NCBI RefSeq assembly: GCF_032362555.1
Contig: NC_083532.1
Span: forward strand, 1,563,001-1,627,000
DNA: 64,000 nt
DNA from: Amyelois transitella
Lineage: Eukaryota > Arthropoda > Insecta > Lepidoptera > Pyralidae
Direction: 5' to 3'
Shown here: positions 42,101 to 57,100 of the stretch, one piece after another
How positions within the stretch are numbered: position 1 is the stretch's first letter
How the letters are laid out: every line of letters begins with the position of its first letter
Position numbers and translations under genes: made by a program
Notes under the pieces: generated by a model
Told to the model about the DNA's origin: nothing
Database searches by the model: none
What the model saw: only the letters and a program-made list of their open reading frames with translations

Positions 42101-45100
42101 TTGATTATAATTTGTTAAAAAATCTTAAATATATAAACTAATCCTAATAAGATTAAGTAAAATTTATTAATAATCGAAAAAAAATTTAAAAAAATATTTT
42201 AGCGAACAATAGTGAACTAATTTACAAAGTGTATGAATGGGGAATATTATACAAAGAATAAGCGTTTGAATTGTCATTTACATTTTAAACGCTTAATTTA
42301 TATGTACAATAAATGGGTAGGTGACAAGAATTGAAAATTCTTTTAATTAAAAAAATAATTCAAAATCTACTCATTAAGGTAGTCTCAAAGACATTAAACT
42401 AACTTCTTAATCTTTCTGTCTATTAAAAACTTGTAAATTTAAATTTATTGTAAAATTAAATTTAATCTAATTTAATTAAAATTGTTACACAAACAATATG
42501 CACTTTAAACCTCGATATGTTAGTTAACAAGACTTCATGCATGCAAAATCTGTAACCTTGAGGAGCCAATCCGTATGTAGGCCTGCCATGGGAAGGTGCC
42601 GAAGCCAGCGTCGTCCCCACCCACGATCCTCCTTTGAGCTGTCTGCTTCCCCACGGCGATACCACAACCTGGAACAAAGATACAGAAATATTACACTTCA
42701 CATGGTGATTGAACAGAATGTGATCACCGCATTGGTGCCGTGTGGTACCAATGCGGAATAGAATGGGACCACTTCATTTCTTTCCCATGGATGTCGTAAA
42801 AGGCGACTAAGGGATAGGCTTACATACTTGTGATTCGTTTTTTAGGCGATGGGCTAGCAACCTGTCGTTATTTGGATATCAATTCCATCATTAAGCCGAG
42901 CAGCTGAATGTGGCCATTCAGTCTTTTCGGGACTATTGGCTCTGTCTACCCCGTAGGGGATGTGGACGTGACTATATGTATGTATGTATGTCTGATACTT
43001 CACATCATACGAACATTCGAGAGCGTCGCTGGTCAAATCAGTAAGTTGGGTTGAAATTCGAGATGAGCAGAAAGGCACAGGTTCAAATCCCACCTCGGCC
43101 GTGTACTAATGACTATTTTCGAAATTATGTACATTAGTTTGAAAACTAACTGATGCTCTTACGGTGAGGGAAAACACCGTGAGGAAACCTGCACATTCAG
43201 ACAACTTCCTTATAGACCTCTCCCCCATGTCTTCATCCCTTGCGGGGTAGGGAGCCAACAGTCTTGAAAAGACTGAAAGGCCACTTTCAGCTGTATGGTT
43301 TCATGACTGAATTGAGATTCAAATAGTGACGGGTTGCTAGCTCATCGCCTACAAAAGGAATCCCAAATTCAACTTATGTAATCTTGAAACACAATTAAAT
43401 AGTTTTCGCTTAAGGGTAATTTATGTTTGCCTGCACTGTGTGTAAATAAAAATATTGAAAATTTAAAAAAAAATAGAGTTACTTGAAAGAGACAAGGAAT
43501 CCCGTCGAACCACTCCTTGTTTCAAAAATTAATATTCGTAAATCAATCTACAAACAATGTGTGTATTTGGTTCTTTGATGAGCCAGCAACCTGTCACAAT
43601 ATCAAGCTAAATTCCATCATTACCCCATCCAACTGAACATAGACTACCTATGAGCCTGTTATCGAAACTGTTATCTTCACCATCTGGGATAAAGTCGTGA
43701 TATACGAGAAGAATGTGATACGAATGCTGAGAATCTACAACTAAATATCTTACCACCATAAGCATAACTTTTATTCAAACTTTGAAACTTCACTTTAATT
43801 TTGCTCATTTTGCTTTTTATTTTACTCTGTTTCTTATTAAGAACTTCCAATAATAATAATGACAGAATGAAGCACAATAAAACCCATCTCATTCTAGATT
43901 TTTAAAATCATTACAAATTTAAAGATTTTCTTTATTTAAACACAGTCACAATAACACATTAAGATTTTAATTTAGAAGAGAATTATGAAAAAAAACTTAA
44001 ATTTAAAAGTTCACTTATGTTTGAATTTAAAATTAGAAGTCCATTTAAAATTAAAAGTCTAGTTATATTTTCATATTTTGAAATAAGAAGCCCACTTAAA
44101 TTTAGAAAGTGTAAATAAAATTGCACTTAGTTTTTTTTTTAACAATTTAATTTAAGGTAATATTTTTTTAACATTTAACGCGTGCATTTAACTCGATAAT
44201 TCGGAGCTAACTGGAGTTTAATTATGGGTTATAAAAGAGGAAATTCTGGTTATGCTAGTGCATTGCATATTTGATTATTTACGGAAGTTTAAAAAAAGTT
44301 ACTTGTTACATCTTCACTTGTTTCTTATTGGTATGTTACATTACATTGTGTTTTTTTTTTATGTTAACTGATGTATGAATAGCAGTTAACGAACGGTATC
44401 GGTGAAGGTAGGCATCGTGAGGAAATCTGAACTTTATGATTAAATTAGAGGCCGCCCGCGACTTCGTCCGCGTGGAATAGTTATTTTGAGTATCATTGAA
44501 GGTCTCAAGGGTGAATAGTTTTCCCTGTATTTTCACATTTTCCATTATTTCTTCGCTTCTTATAGTTGCAGCGTGATGTTATATAGCCTAAAGCCTTCCT
44601 CCATAAATGGTCTATTCAACGCAAAAAGAATTTTTCAATTCGAACCAGTAGTTCCTTAGATTAGCGCGTTCAAACAAACAAACTCTTCAGCTTTATAATA
44701 TTAGTATAGATTAGGGGTCTAACGCGACTTCGTCCGCGTGGAATCAATCCCGCGGGAACTCCGGGATAAATAGTGGCTTATATGTTATTCTGGGTGTTCA
44801 GCTACCTACATACCAAGTTTCATCTTAATCGGTTCAGTAGTTTTTGCGTGTAAGAGTAACAAACATCCATACTGACATCCTGACTTACTGACAAACTTTC
44901 GCATTTATAATATTAGTAGGATAAATTACCCATGATTTTGCCACTTCATTGACACTAGTTCCAATTTGGAAGTACAGATAATAATTAACATCATTATTCC
45001 CGCCACCAATACAAAAAAGAATAGGACCACTCCATCTCTTTTCCATGGAGGTCGTAAAAGACGACTAAGGGATACGCTTATAAACTTGGGATTCTCTTTT

Positions 45101-48100
45101 TAGGCGATGGACTAGCAACCTGTCACTATTTGAATCTCAATTCTATCATTAAGGGTTGAAAAAAAGCGGGAAATTTTCCGGTTTTTTTCAAATTCCCTCG
45201 TATTTATACAAGTTTTTTACGAAAGTTTCAAGAAAGATAAGAATGAAATATTTCATGTTTTTTATTAATAAAACGGAAAAATATGAAAGAAACGGAAAAA
45301 TTCGATAGGAAAAGTATTGATTACCTTACAATATGCATAATTTTTTTTAAAATTGGTAATTATACATAGAATATACATATATATAGTTTTCCAATCGTTT
45401 TTTTTATATTTTTCGAAACAAACGACGAAAATCTCAATAAAACCGTTTTTTCCCTAAGGTTTTATTATGATATATTTCAATGTAACAAACCAATAAAACG
45501 GTAAAAAACGAAAAAACGTTTCTTTCACCTAAAAAAACAATTTGTTTCTTTCGGAATTTTCAACGCTAAGCTAAATAACTGAACGTGACCTATAAATCTT
45601 TTCAAGACTTTGCTACATATATATATGTATGTATGTATTAACATCATTAGTTCCATTTAAAATTGACCTTATGTCCTTTCCACAGGACCCGGGTTCGACA
45701 CCCGGTCCGGCCGGGTCATAATGTCAAATCTTATAACATATATAAATATATATATGCATACATAAATCACGCCTCTTTCCCGGAGGGGTAGGCAAAGGCC
45801 AAATCTTTAATTAATTTACAAAATTCACATAATTACCAGGACTAAGAAAATGTTATAAAAATGAAGAAATAATAAAAAAATTAACACCTTGTACCTATAT
45901 AAATATATGTAGGTATAGACGAACAACTGTCGTTTATAGGAAATCGAATCGCAGACCCACAAAGACTTCCTTACCACAAAACCACTGGGTGAAAGTTCAA
46001 GTTTGTAATACAATGATATCATGGCTTTCAACGTGAAAGAGAGATTTTGAATATTTTATTACGATATCTTACGCGAAAGTCCAAAAACAATCTAAATTTT
46101 TTTTCTGGAATCAATATTTAAATTACTAACTGTTGCCCGAAACGTTGTTCGCCGTAAAAGTTCTCTGAGAATCTTAATACAAGAAAGCTGAACCCCTCTT
46201 TTGCGTTAAAGGGGTGGGAGGAGATTTTTTTATACAAACATACATATAATCACGTCTATATCCCTTGCGGGGTAGACAGAGCCAACAATCTTGATAATAC
46301 TGATAGGCCACGATCAGCTGTTTGGCTTACTGATAGAATTGAGATTCATGTAAAGTGACAGGTTGCAAGCCCGTCGCCCAAAAGAAGAATCCCAAGTTTA
46401 TAAGCCAATCCCATAGTCGCCTTTTGCGACATCCATGGGAACGACATGGAGTGGTCCTATTCTTTTTTTATATTGGTGCCGGGAACCACCCAGCACAAAC
46501 ACACACATAAGTGATACATTGTATCCATTTTGAAAATAAATCTATTCTATTCTTATCTGACACAAAAATGAGCTTCAGACAAGTACGTATAAAATTATAT
46601 GTTTACTAGAGGCCGCCCGCGACTTCGTCCGCATGGAAACCCTATCAATCCCGCGGGAACTCTGGGATAAAAAGTAGCCTATGTGTTATTCTGGGTCTTC
46701 AGCTACCTACATACCAAATTTCATGGTAATCGGTTCAGTAGTTTTTGCGTGAAAGAGTAACAAACATCCATACATCCATACAAACTTTCGCCTTTATAAT
46801 AGTAGTAGGATATATGAAGGTATATTGAAGGTTTGTATATCCTCTTGCTGAAGGTTTTATATAAAATTATAGCAATCAATAATATATTAGCGATAAATCA
46901 CCGTGAAAATATTGGATGGTACTGTTAAGCAACATCCTCATTTAAATTACTAGTTTGAACCGGTTATTTGACGGTTGGAAAAGAGGGGTTCTTTATTCAG
47001 TGTTATTATACATGCAACAAACATACATACATATAATCATGTCCACATCCCTTACGGGGTAGACAGATAACAGTAGTGAAAAAACTGAATGGCGTCATGC
47101 TGGAATTGAAATTCAAATAGTGACAGGTTGCTAGTCCATCGTTTACAAGAAGAATCCCAAGTTTATTAGCCTTCCTCTTTGTCGCCTTTTACGACATCCT
47201 TAAAAAAGATTATGGAGTGGTCCTATTCTAATGTCGGATATCACATCCTTTTAGTTTTTATAATATATCTCTAAGCCTATCCCTTACTCGCCCTTCACGA
47301 CATCCATGGGAAAGAGATGGAGTGGTCCTCTTCTTTTTTTATATATTTTAGTGTGTGCCGTGTGGTTCCCGGCACCAGTACAAGAAAGAATTCGTATGAA
47401 CTTTTGAAAATAACTCGATAACTTAAATATGGAGCCATACATACATCCTTAGCCAATGAAAGAGTAAGCACTATACGACACAACACATGCGTGAGCGAGA
47501 CGCAAATCCTTGCTTAGCAAGAGAAAGTCATTCGCGTTACATAATCATCCTGGCTGTTAACCAACTATTTTGTAATGTTCGGCTTTCGATTAGTGACTGT
47601 TTTGCAAAATGACTCCTGAAATATGTAGTACATATAACATAGGTGATAACTATTTGAATTTCATACAGCTGAACGTGACCCTTAATTTTTTTCAAGACTT
47701 TGTCTACACCGCAAAAGATAATTACGTGTTTATATGTAAGTATAAGACATATATATCCTACTACTATTATAAAGGCGAAAGTTTGTATGGATGTATGGAT
47801 GTTTGTTACTCTTTCACGCAAAAACTACTGAACCGATTACCATGAAATTTGGTATGTAGGTAGCTGAAGACCCAGAATAACACATAGGCTACTTTTTATC
47901 CCAGAGTTCCCGCGGGATTGATAGGGTTTCCATGCGGACGAAGTCGCGGGCGGCCTCTAGTATCCTACTATCCTACAAAAATTATAAATGCGAAAGTTTG
48001 TGAGTATGTCAGTATGGATGTTTGTTACCCTTTCACGCAAAAACTACTGAACCGATTACCATGAAATTTGGTATGTAGGTAGCTGAAGACCCAGAATAAC

Positions 48101-51100
48101 ACATAGGCTACTTTTTATCCCAGAATTCCCGCGGGATTGATAGGGTTTCCATGCGGACAAAGTCGCGGGCGGCCTCTAGTATAATATATATTTGGTGCCG
48201 TATGGTTCCCGGCACCAATAACAAAAAAATAGGACCACTCAATCTCATTCCCATGGATTTCGTAAAAAGTGACTAAGGGATAGGCTTATAAATTTGAGAT
48301 TCTTCTTTTAGGCGATGGGCTAGCAATCTGTCACTATTTGAATCTCAATTCTTTCATTAAGCCAAACAGCTGAACGTGGCCTATCAGTCTTTTGAAGACC
48401 GTTGGCTCAGTCTACCCCGGAAGGGATATTGACGTGATTAATAGTAAGAAAAACCTTCACATTCAGGTAACTGGATGATCTAAAAAGAAGGCTGAGGTCA
48501 GATGGGAGTCGCTTCAGAGTAACAGACTGTGGTAAAAATTGCACTTGATGAATGTACTTACTCTGTAATCGCCTTTTACGACATCGACAATTGATATAAT
48601 TGTTCTTTTTTATACTGCCGGCAACCACAGGTCAAATGTCATGTGTACATATCAAGGTCACAATATCCAAGGTCATAAATACAAACACAGTGTACATACA
48701 TACATACATACATAATAAATACCACTCGCCCACTTTCCTCGATTGGTATTCAAGATATTGTTAGTTTTGACGTAATGGCTACGTGACAAACAGACATAAT
48801 ACAGTTAGTGGGTCATGTTACTTAGATTACGCATTATGTAATTAAGAATAGGTCAGTTGTGAGACATCTCTTCCGTTGATGACTGACTGACTGATTAAGA
48901 CCGGAGATTCAGATCGCGATCAGTAAGTTTATATCATTAACTGGCTGTGCCCGCGACTTCGCCCGCGTGGAATAGTTATTTAGGGCATCATTTAAGCTCT
49001 CGAGGATGAATAATTTTTCCCGGTTTTTTTTTCATATATTCCATTATTACTTTGCTCCTTATAGTTGCAGCGTGATGTTATATAGCCTAAAGCCTTCCTC
49101 GATAAATAGTCTGTTCAACGCAAAATAATTTTTTAATTCGAATCAGTACTTCCTGAGATAAGCGCGTTCAAACAAACACCTGCTGGAAGAAATTTCTCTA
49201 GATAGTAGTGCCCTTGTACTGAATTTCTCTTTATTTTAAGTTTTATTCTTATTTTGCTTGATGTACATAAATATTTAATAAATAAAATTCTCTGGTAATT
49301 GACCCTCAAATGTAAAATAGGTGGACTTAATGCTAATAACATTCTCTACCAGTCTACTTTAAGAAAATAGCAAACTGATAAATAAACCCAGATCAAAGAC
49401 CGTCGGTGGTCAAATCGGTAAGGTTGAAATGCCTGTGGCGCAAAAAAGGGACAGGTTCGAATCTCACCTCGGCCATGTACCAATGACTATTGTCAAAATT
49501 ACATACATTAGTCTGAATACTAACCGATGCTCTCACTGTGAGGGAAAACATCCTGAGGAAACCTGCACTATCAGGCAACTGTATGTGTAACCATGATCGA
49601 TCCAATACGGGTTAGGTTCACCTGCAAAGGTTGCGGAGGTCAGATGGGAGTCGCTTCGTGTAAAAACCTGACTCACTTTATCCATGATTCATGGTACCCC
49701 GGGCTCCTCTCCAGAGTGGTGAAGATGTAAATAGGAGTAAAGCCAGGATGAAGAAGATTGTATCATCGATTTTAAGATTTAGCAATTATATTGTAGCAAG
49801 CAAATTGCTCCTCTCTCTCCTCTGTGGCGCAGCGGTAGTGCGCTTGTCTGTGACACCGGATGTCCCGGATACGAATCCCGGCCAGGGCATGATGAGAAAC
49901 CAACTGTCTCTGATTGGCCTTGGTCTTTGATGTTTATCTATATAAGTATTTATTATAAAATATAGTATCGTTGGGTTAGTATCTCGTAACACAAGTCTCG
50001 AACTTACTTCGAGGCTAACTCAATCTGTGTTATTTGTCCCGTATATATATTTATTTATTTTTGTTACATTTATTCACATCTCTAGACCCAGCTGTTCGAA
50101 CTGTGTAAATATGTCAGCCAATTATTAAACGATCATGTCTTTATCCCTTACGGGGTAGACAGAGCCAACAAGTCTTGAGAAGACTGCTAGACCACGTTCA
50201 GCTGTTGGGCTTAATGATAGAATTGAGATTCAAATAGTGACTAGTGATGGGTTGCTACCCCATCGCCTAAAAGAAGAACCCCAAGTTTATAAGCCTATCC
50301 CTTAGTCGCCTTTTACGAAATCCATGGGAACGAGATGGAGTATTCCTATTCTTTTTTTTATTGGTGCCGGGAACCACACGGCACTTAACATTTTCTTTAT
50401 ATAGGTCATTGACGTACTATAAACAATTTATTTAGTTGTTTATAGTTGATCGAAGATATAGGTACATAAAGATTGTTATGTAACTTAGATTACAACAAAT
50501 AACAATAATAAGCGTAATCCGGTATACACTTCCGAATAGTTAATACGCATGCGTAGAAAATTGGAAATAGCTGTTACATACAAGTATAGTTGTAATTGGC
50601 CAAATTCCGTTTTCGCTACAACATTTAACAACATTCTTTTATTATTTATTTATTTATTTAAACTTCATTGCACAAAATACAAATGTATAGTACAATTGGC
50701 GGACTTAATGCTAGAAGCATTATCTACCAGTCAACCATTGGGTCTGACAGAGAACTTTATGTGGGGTCAAACTAAATAAATATATTTACACTTACAAAAA
50801 ATAAAAAATTAAATAATTATAATATATATACCTACACAAAAAATACAATAAATCCTACTAATATTACAAATGAGAAAGTTTGTGAGTATGTCAGGATGTC
50901 ATTATGGACGTTTGGTACTCTTTCACGAAAAAACTACTGAACCGATTACGATGAAATTTGATATGTGGGTAGCTGCCTGAAGGGGCAAACTGTTGATACT
51001 GTTAATGTAATGCCATCTAATATGTCTACACAGTTATGCAATAAATATTTTGAGTTTGAGTTTGAGTTTGAGCTGAAGACCCAGAATAACACACTTTTTA

Positions 51101-54100
51101 TCCCAGAGTTCCCGAAGGGGCAAACTGTTGATACTGTTAATGTAATGCCATCTAATATGTCTACACAGTTATGCAATAAATATTTTGAGTTTGAGTTTGA
51201 GTTTGAGCTGAAGACCCAGAATAACACACTTTTTATCCCAGAGTTCCCGCGGGATTGATAGGGTTTCCATGCGGACGAAGTCGCGAACGGGCTCTAATAA
51301 ACAATATGCATAAATAAATACATACATACATACATATGGTCAAGTCTATATCCCTTGCGGGGTAGACAGAGCCAACAGTCTTGAAAAGACTGAATGACCA
51401 CGTTCAGCTATTTGGCTTAACGATAGAATTGAGATTCAACTAGTGACATGTTGCTAGCCCATCTCTTAAAAAAGAATCCCAAGAATGTAAGCCTATCCCT
51501 TAGTCGCCTTTTACGACATCCATGGGAAAGAGATGGAGTGGTCCTATTCTTTTTTATATTGGTGCTGGGAGCCACACGGCAAATAAATAGGTGCAGCGAT
51601 TACCAAAATGCGTGAAAAGGCTTAAAGTTTTTGTAGCGGGAGCGATGATTCGGGTTCGACCGAAGAATCGCAAGTTTATAAGCCCATCTCTTAGTCGCCT
51701 TTTACGACATCCATAGGAAGAGATGGAGTGATCCTATTCTTTTTTATATTTATAGGTATTTATGGCTTATAGTTATGACTTATAATATAACGCGTTGGTA
51801 GTAAAAAATGAAAGTTATCATTGTTCTTATAAGGCTAAAGGATGTTAAGATAGAATTTCGGCATCAATATATGGTAACACTAGTTGTTAGTCTAGTCTAG
51901 CGTATGCTCTGTCTACCCCGTAAAGGATCAAGACGGTGATATATGTATGTATTTCCTGTCAAAAAGCACGCGGTCATCTAAACTAATATTATATAGCTGA
52001 AGAGTTTGTTTGTTTGAACGTGCTAATCTCAGGAACTGCGGGTTTGAATTGAATTTTTTTTTTGTGTTGAATAGACCATTTATCGAGGAAGATTTACGCT
52101 GCAACTATTAGTAGCGAAGAAATAATGGAGTATATGAAAAAAATCGGGGAAAATTATTCAAATTCAAATACAAATTTAAAAATGTTTATTCATTATTATA
52201 GGATACTTCATATCTCTTAATAATTGTCAAAATGATCGGTTTATTCATCTTGAGGGCTTCAATGAAGCCCAAAATAACTGTTCCACGCGGACGAAGTCGC
52301 GGGCACAGCTAGTAATCAATATTAGATAACAAAACCTTGGCCCTTATTTCAATGAAACTGATACAAGGAAAAGTAAACCTAACCTATTACGCAGAGCGTG
52401 CCGCTTTCTCTCTGATATAATGCTTTTAAGGCTGGTTTAAACTAACGCGTTTAATCAGCGCCGGCCGCACGCGCTTTTAATAAGTGTATGATAACAAATT
52501 TTCGCTTAATTGATTATTTATTCAGTTTTTAAAACAACTGTACCGTGTGGTTCCCGGCACCAGTACAAAAAGGAAAAGGACCACTCCATCTCTTTCCCAT
52601 GGATGCCGTAAAAGGCGACTAAGGGATAGGCTTATAAACTTGGGATTCTGCTTTTAGGCGACGGGCTAGCAACCTGTCACTTTATAGGAATCTCAATTCT
52701 GTCAGTAAGCCAAGCAGCTGAACGTGGCCTGTCAGTATTTTCACGACTGTTGGCTCTGTTTACCCCGCAAGGGATTAAGACGTGATTATATGTATGTAGG
52801 TATGTATAAACAAAAAAACTGCCTGAGATATAACGAAGTGACACATTAATTTGGGTGAGTCCAAAACGCCTCTTACAAATGGTACCTACTTATATAAGTG
52901 TGACGTCACACCTGTGTTTTTGTTCGCTTCATAAACGCCTTATTTGTTTGGCATCTACCTTAATTATTGCGTTTATGGATATGATGTCTTAATAAAAGTT
53001 GTTCCATCCAAATGTAAAAAAAAATTGCCGTTCTTTCCACCTCTAGTCGTGACCCGCGCGGGTGTACGCTGCCAAAGTGCCTTTATTTTGTAACGAAACG
53101 CAAAAATTAGCCGTTTTTTTTTGCATCCCTAGTCGTCTTTCTAATTAAAAAAAAAATAAACTAAACTTGAAGGCGCCTGTATTTTGCAACGAAACGTTAT
53201 ACATACATACATAAAATCACGCCTCTTTCCCGGAGAGACAACCTCTTTCCACTTGCCACGATCTCTGCATACTTCCTTCGCTTAATCCACATTCATAACT
53301 CTCTTCATACAATTCATAAATCGGCGGTTTCGGGTACTTTTGACCTGACCCTTTACCAGGACGTCCTTAATTTGATCAAGATACGTTCGTCTAGGTCTTA
53401 CGTTATACTTCGTTATATATATATATACTAAACGAAGACGAATATATATACCGAACGAACTTTAGTATATATATATATATAAACTTCACAGCGCTATTTC
53501 AGCCGTGTGGCCGGCGCTAGTTAACAGCGCGTCTTACCGGCGTCATTGTGAAACAAGCCTTACGTACCTACGCCTAACATGCGAGTCGCGTATAGCCAGT
53601 TAGTTCATGTTCCTGGGTGGCCATTTAGATTCTTTCTAATGAAATGGGTTAGTACCATTTTTATTTATTTATTTACGCCAAAAATACAACGGTAGTAGTA
53701 CACCACTTACGGTATTTGGCAAGGAATTCTTGTAAGTATAACACAATAGTTGGTGTCTGAGTACATACATACATGTATATGGTCACGTCCTCAAATCCTT
53801 GCGAGGTAGACAGAGCCAACAGTCTTGTAAAGGACTGAAAGGCCTCGTTCAGCTGTTTGGCTTGATGATAGAATTGAGATTCAAATAGTGACAGGTTGCT
53901 AGCCCATCGCCTAAAAAAGAAGAATCCCAAGTTTATAAGCCTATCCCTTAGTCAATGCAAATGTATTGAACGAAGTGTGCAATACCTAGATAATCTGCGT
54001 ATAACAGTACTGTTGGTAGACTTGTTCGTTTGATAGCCTTCGGAAGTGGACGCTTGAGCGGTCGTATACATCTTCAGTGGCGTGATTCATGAGCGGTAGC

Positions 54101-57100
54101 GATTATTGAAATGTAAATGCCGTGTGGTTCCCGGCAACAGTACAAAAAAGAAATAGGATCACTCCGTCTCTTTCCCATGGATGTTGTAAAAGGCGACTAA
54201 GGGATAGGCTTATAAACTTAAGATGCTTTTTTAGGCGATGGGCTAGAAACCTGTCACTGTTTAAATCTCAATTGTATCATTAAGCCGAATAGCTGAACGT
54301 GGCCTATCAGTCTTATCAAGTCTGTTGGCTTGAGGTAGACAACTCGCAAGGGATATAGAAGTGGCTATGTGTGTGTAATTTGATTAAACGTTAATCTATA
54401 ACGATGAATGAAAGCATGTTCACTAAACAGATATACAAGGAGTGTGGAGGAAAAGATCGGAGTGGGAAGGCCTAGACTAACGTATCTTGATCAAATTAAG
54501 GACGTCCTGGTAAAGGGTCAGGTCAAGAGCACCCGAAACCGCCGAGCTTGCATGAAGAGAGTTATGAATGTGGATGAAGCGAAGGAAGTATGCAGAGATC
54601 GTGGCAAGTGGAAAGATCTATTCTCTACCAACCCCTCCGGGAAAGAGACGTGATTTTATGTATGTATGTTAATCTATTATAATAAATGAGTGTAGGTACT
54701 CTAGGAAAACTGTAATGTAGTAAATAGTGGTCATTAGCTCAATACACTTAAACATGCCGTTTTCCTCGATCGAAACAGGAACGTCCTGGCGAAAGGTCAG
54801 GTCAAAAGACTTCCAGAAACCGACGACAGCAAGCAAAAACAATAATGTATCGTGCCGTGTGGTTCCCGGCGCTTTAGAAGAGGTCTACTCCATCTCATTC
54901 CCATAGATTTCTTAAGACTTTGGGTTGGCTAATAAATTAATGATTCTTATTTTAGGACATGGGCTATCAAGCTATCACTATTAGAATCTCAATTCCATTT
55001 AAGCCGTACACCTGAACGTGGCCTTTCAGTCTTTGTGAGACTGTTGGCCCTGTAAGGGATAAATAATTTTGTTTTTTGTTTTTAATAATAAATATATACG
55101 GGACAAATTACACTGATTGTGTTAGCCTCGAAGTAAGTTCGAGACTTGTGTCACGAGATACTAACACAACGATACTTTGTTTTATAATAAATACTTATTT
55201 AGATAGACATCCAAGACCCAGGCCGGTCAGAGAAAGTTCGTTTCTCATCATGCCCTGGCCGAGATTCAAACCCGGGACCTCCGGTGACACAGGCAAGCGC
55301 ACTACCGCTGCGCCACAGAAGTCAATACGTGGTTATATGTATGTATGTGAAAACAATAATAAAAAGACTCGCTACCGCCTATGACACGCACCAATCCCGC
55401 TAATCGCTTCAATCGTTCGCGCGTTATATCCGGTGGGTATTTCCCGACTCCTTTCACTGTTAACAAATTGCTGATTCCAAGTATCATCTTGCTGTGCCGT
55501 GTGGTTCCCGGCACCAGACCAAGTGCACCTGTACGACTTAATAATGGAATTGGGATTCGAATATTCACAGGTCGATAGCCCATCACTAAAAAAGAAGAAT
55601 CCCAAGTGTATAAAATTAACCCTTAGTCGCCTTATACCACATTCATATGAAAGTGACGTTATGGTTCCCGGCACCAATATAAAAAAGGAATAGGACCACT
55701 CCATCTCATTTCCAGTGGATGTCGTAAGAGGCGACTTAGGGATAGGCTTTTAAACTTGGGATTCTTATTTTAGGCGATGGGCTGGCAACCTGTCACTATT
55801 TGAATTTCAATTCTATCATAAAGCCAAACAGCTGAACGTGGCCTGTCAGTCTCTACAGGACTGTTGGCCCTGTCTACCCCGCAAGGGATATAGACGTGAC
55901 TATATGTATGTATGTATAGGAAAGAGCTGGGGCGGTACTATTCTTTAGTCTATAAGTCAATAATTATTTTTTTTATGACATCACAGATCCGGATAATCAC
56001 ATTTAAATTTCACAACTGTTTAACCCAGCGACTGAATATGAAGAAATTCTTACCCGGACTTCGACGCTGCAATAACACGACCATTTTATGACCATTTATT
56101 ATGACTCATCGTTGTAACAGCGGATTCGGAAAGCACGTAAGTAATACCGGTTGAATAATATTGAAGAGATTGCATGAAGAGAATGATGAATTTACTTAGA
56201 TGATGCGATAGAATTATGCAAGGATCGTGGCAAGTGGAAAGATGTAGTCTCTGCCTACCCCTCCTTGAGAGAGGCGTGGTTATATGTAGATATGAGTTTG
56301 ACCATGATTCTTCGTAGCATGAAACGCGCGACGCCGTTTACAACGCGTGAAAAGCTATCTCTGTATTGCCGTGTGGTTCCCGGCACCAATAGAAAAAAGA
56401 ATATGACCATTCCGTCTCTTTCCTACGGATGCCGTAAAAGGCAACTAAGTGATAGGCTATTAAACTTGGGATTCTTCTTTGAGGCGATAGGCTAGCAACC
56501 CGTCACTATTTGAATCTCAATTCCTTCATTAAGCCATACAGCTAAACTTGGCCTTCTAGTCTTTTCGAGATTGTTGGCTCTGTCTGTCCCGTAAATATAT
56601 ATGTAACTAGCGGACTCGACGGACTTCGTTCTGTCAAAAAGATTTGTATAGCTACATTTTAGGAATAACTTTTAATTAATTGTTGTATTGCGCTGTATTG
56701 TAATGTAGCAATTTTTTTTTTGTATACCTATTTTATAATCGACGCTTTTTATTCTGCTGAACAGAACCGTAACCCTTGTGACAGGGCGTGGACTTTATAC
56801 AAAAGCAATAAAGCTCAAATTGACTCTACTTTTAATTAGAAAACGTTTGTATGGGAAAAAGAAAAGGACTGTTTTTTAAGTTTTTTCCGACAATTATTAG
56901 AATTTTTCTCGCCGTAAAAACCATCATCGATCTTCAAGGAACATTTAAAAAAATAATTGGTCAAATTGTTCCAGGCGTTGTTGAGTTATACGCTTACCAA
57001 GACATTTTGCGATTCTTTTTTATATTATAAGATGTAAGCCCCTATAATGCTACTTTCCACTTACTAACAATAATATGTACTTTCTCCGCCAAATTTTACC

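Noticed and set aside
50965-51258. 97-residue open frame with repeats
   Set aside because: Comes from the duplicated S2b/LINE-tail block; no start context or protein family.
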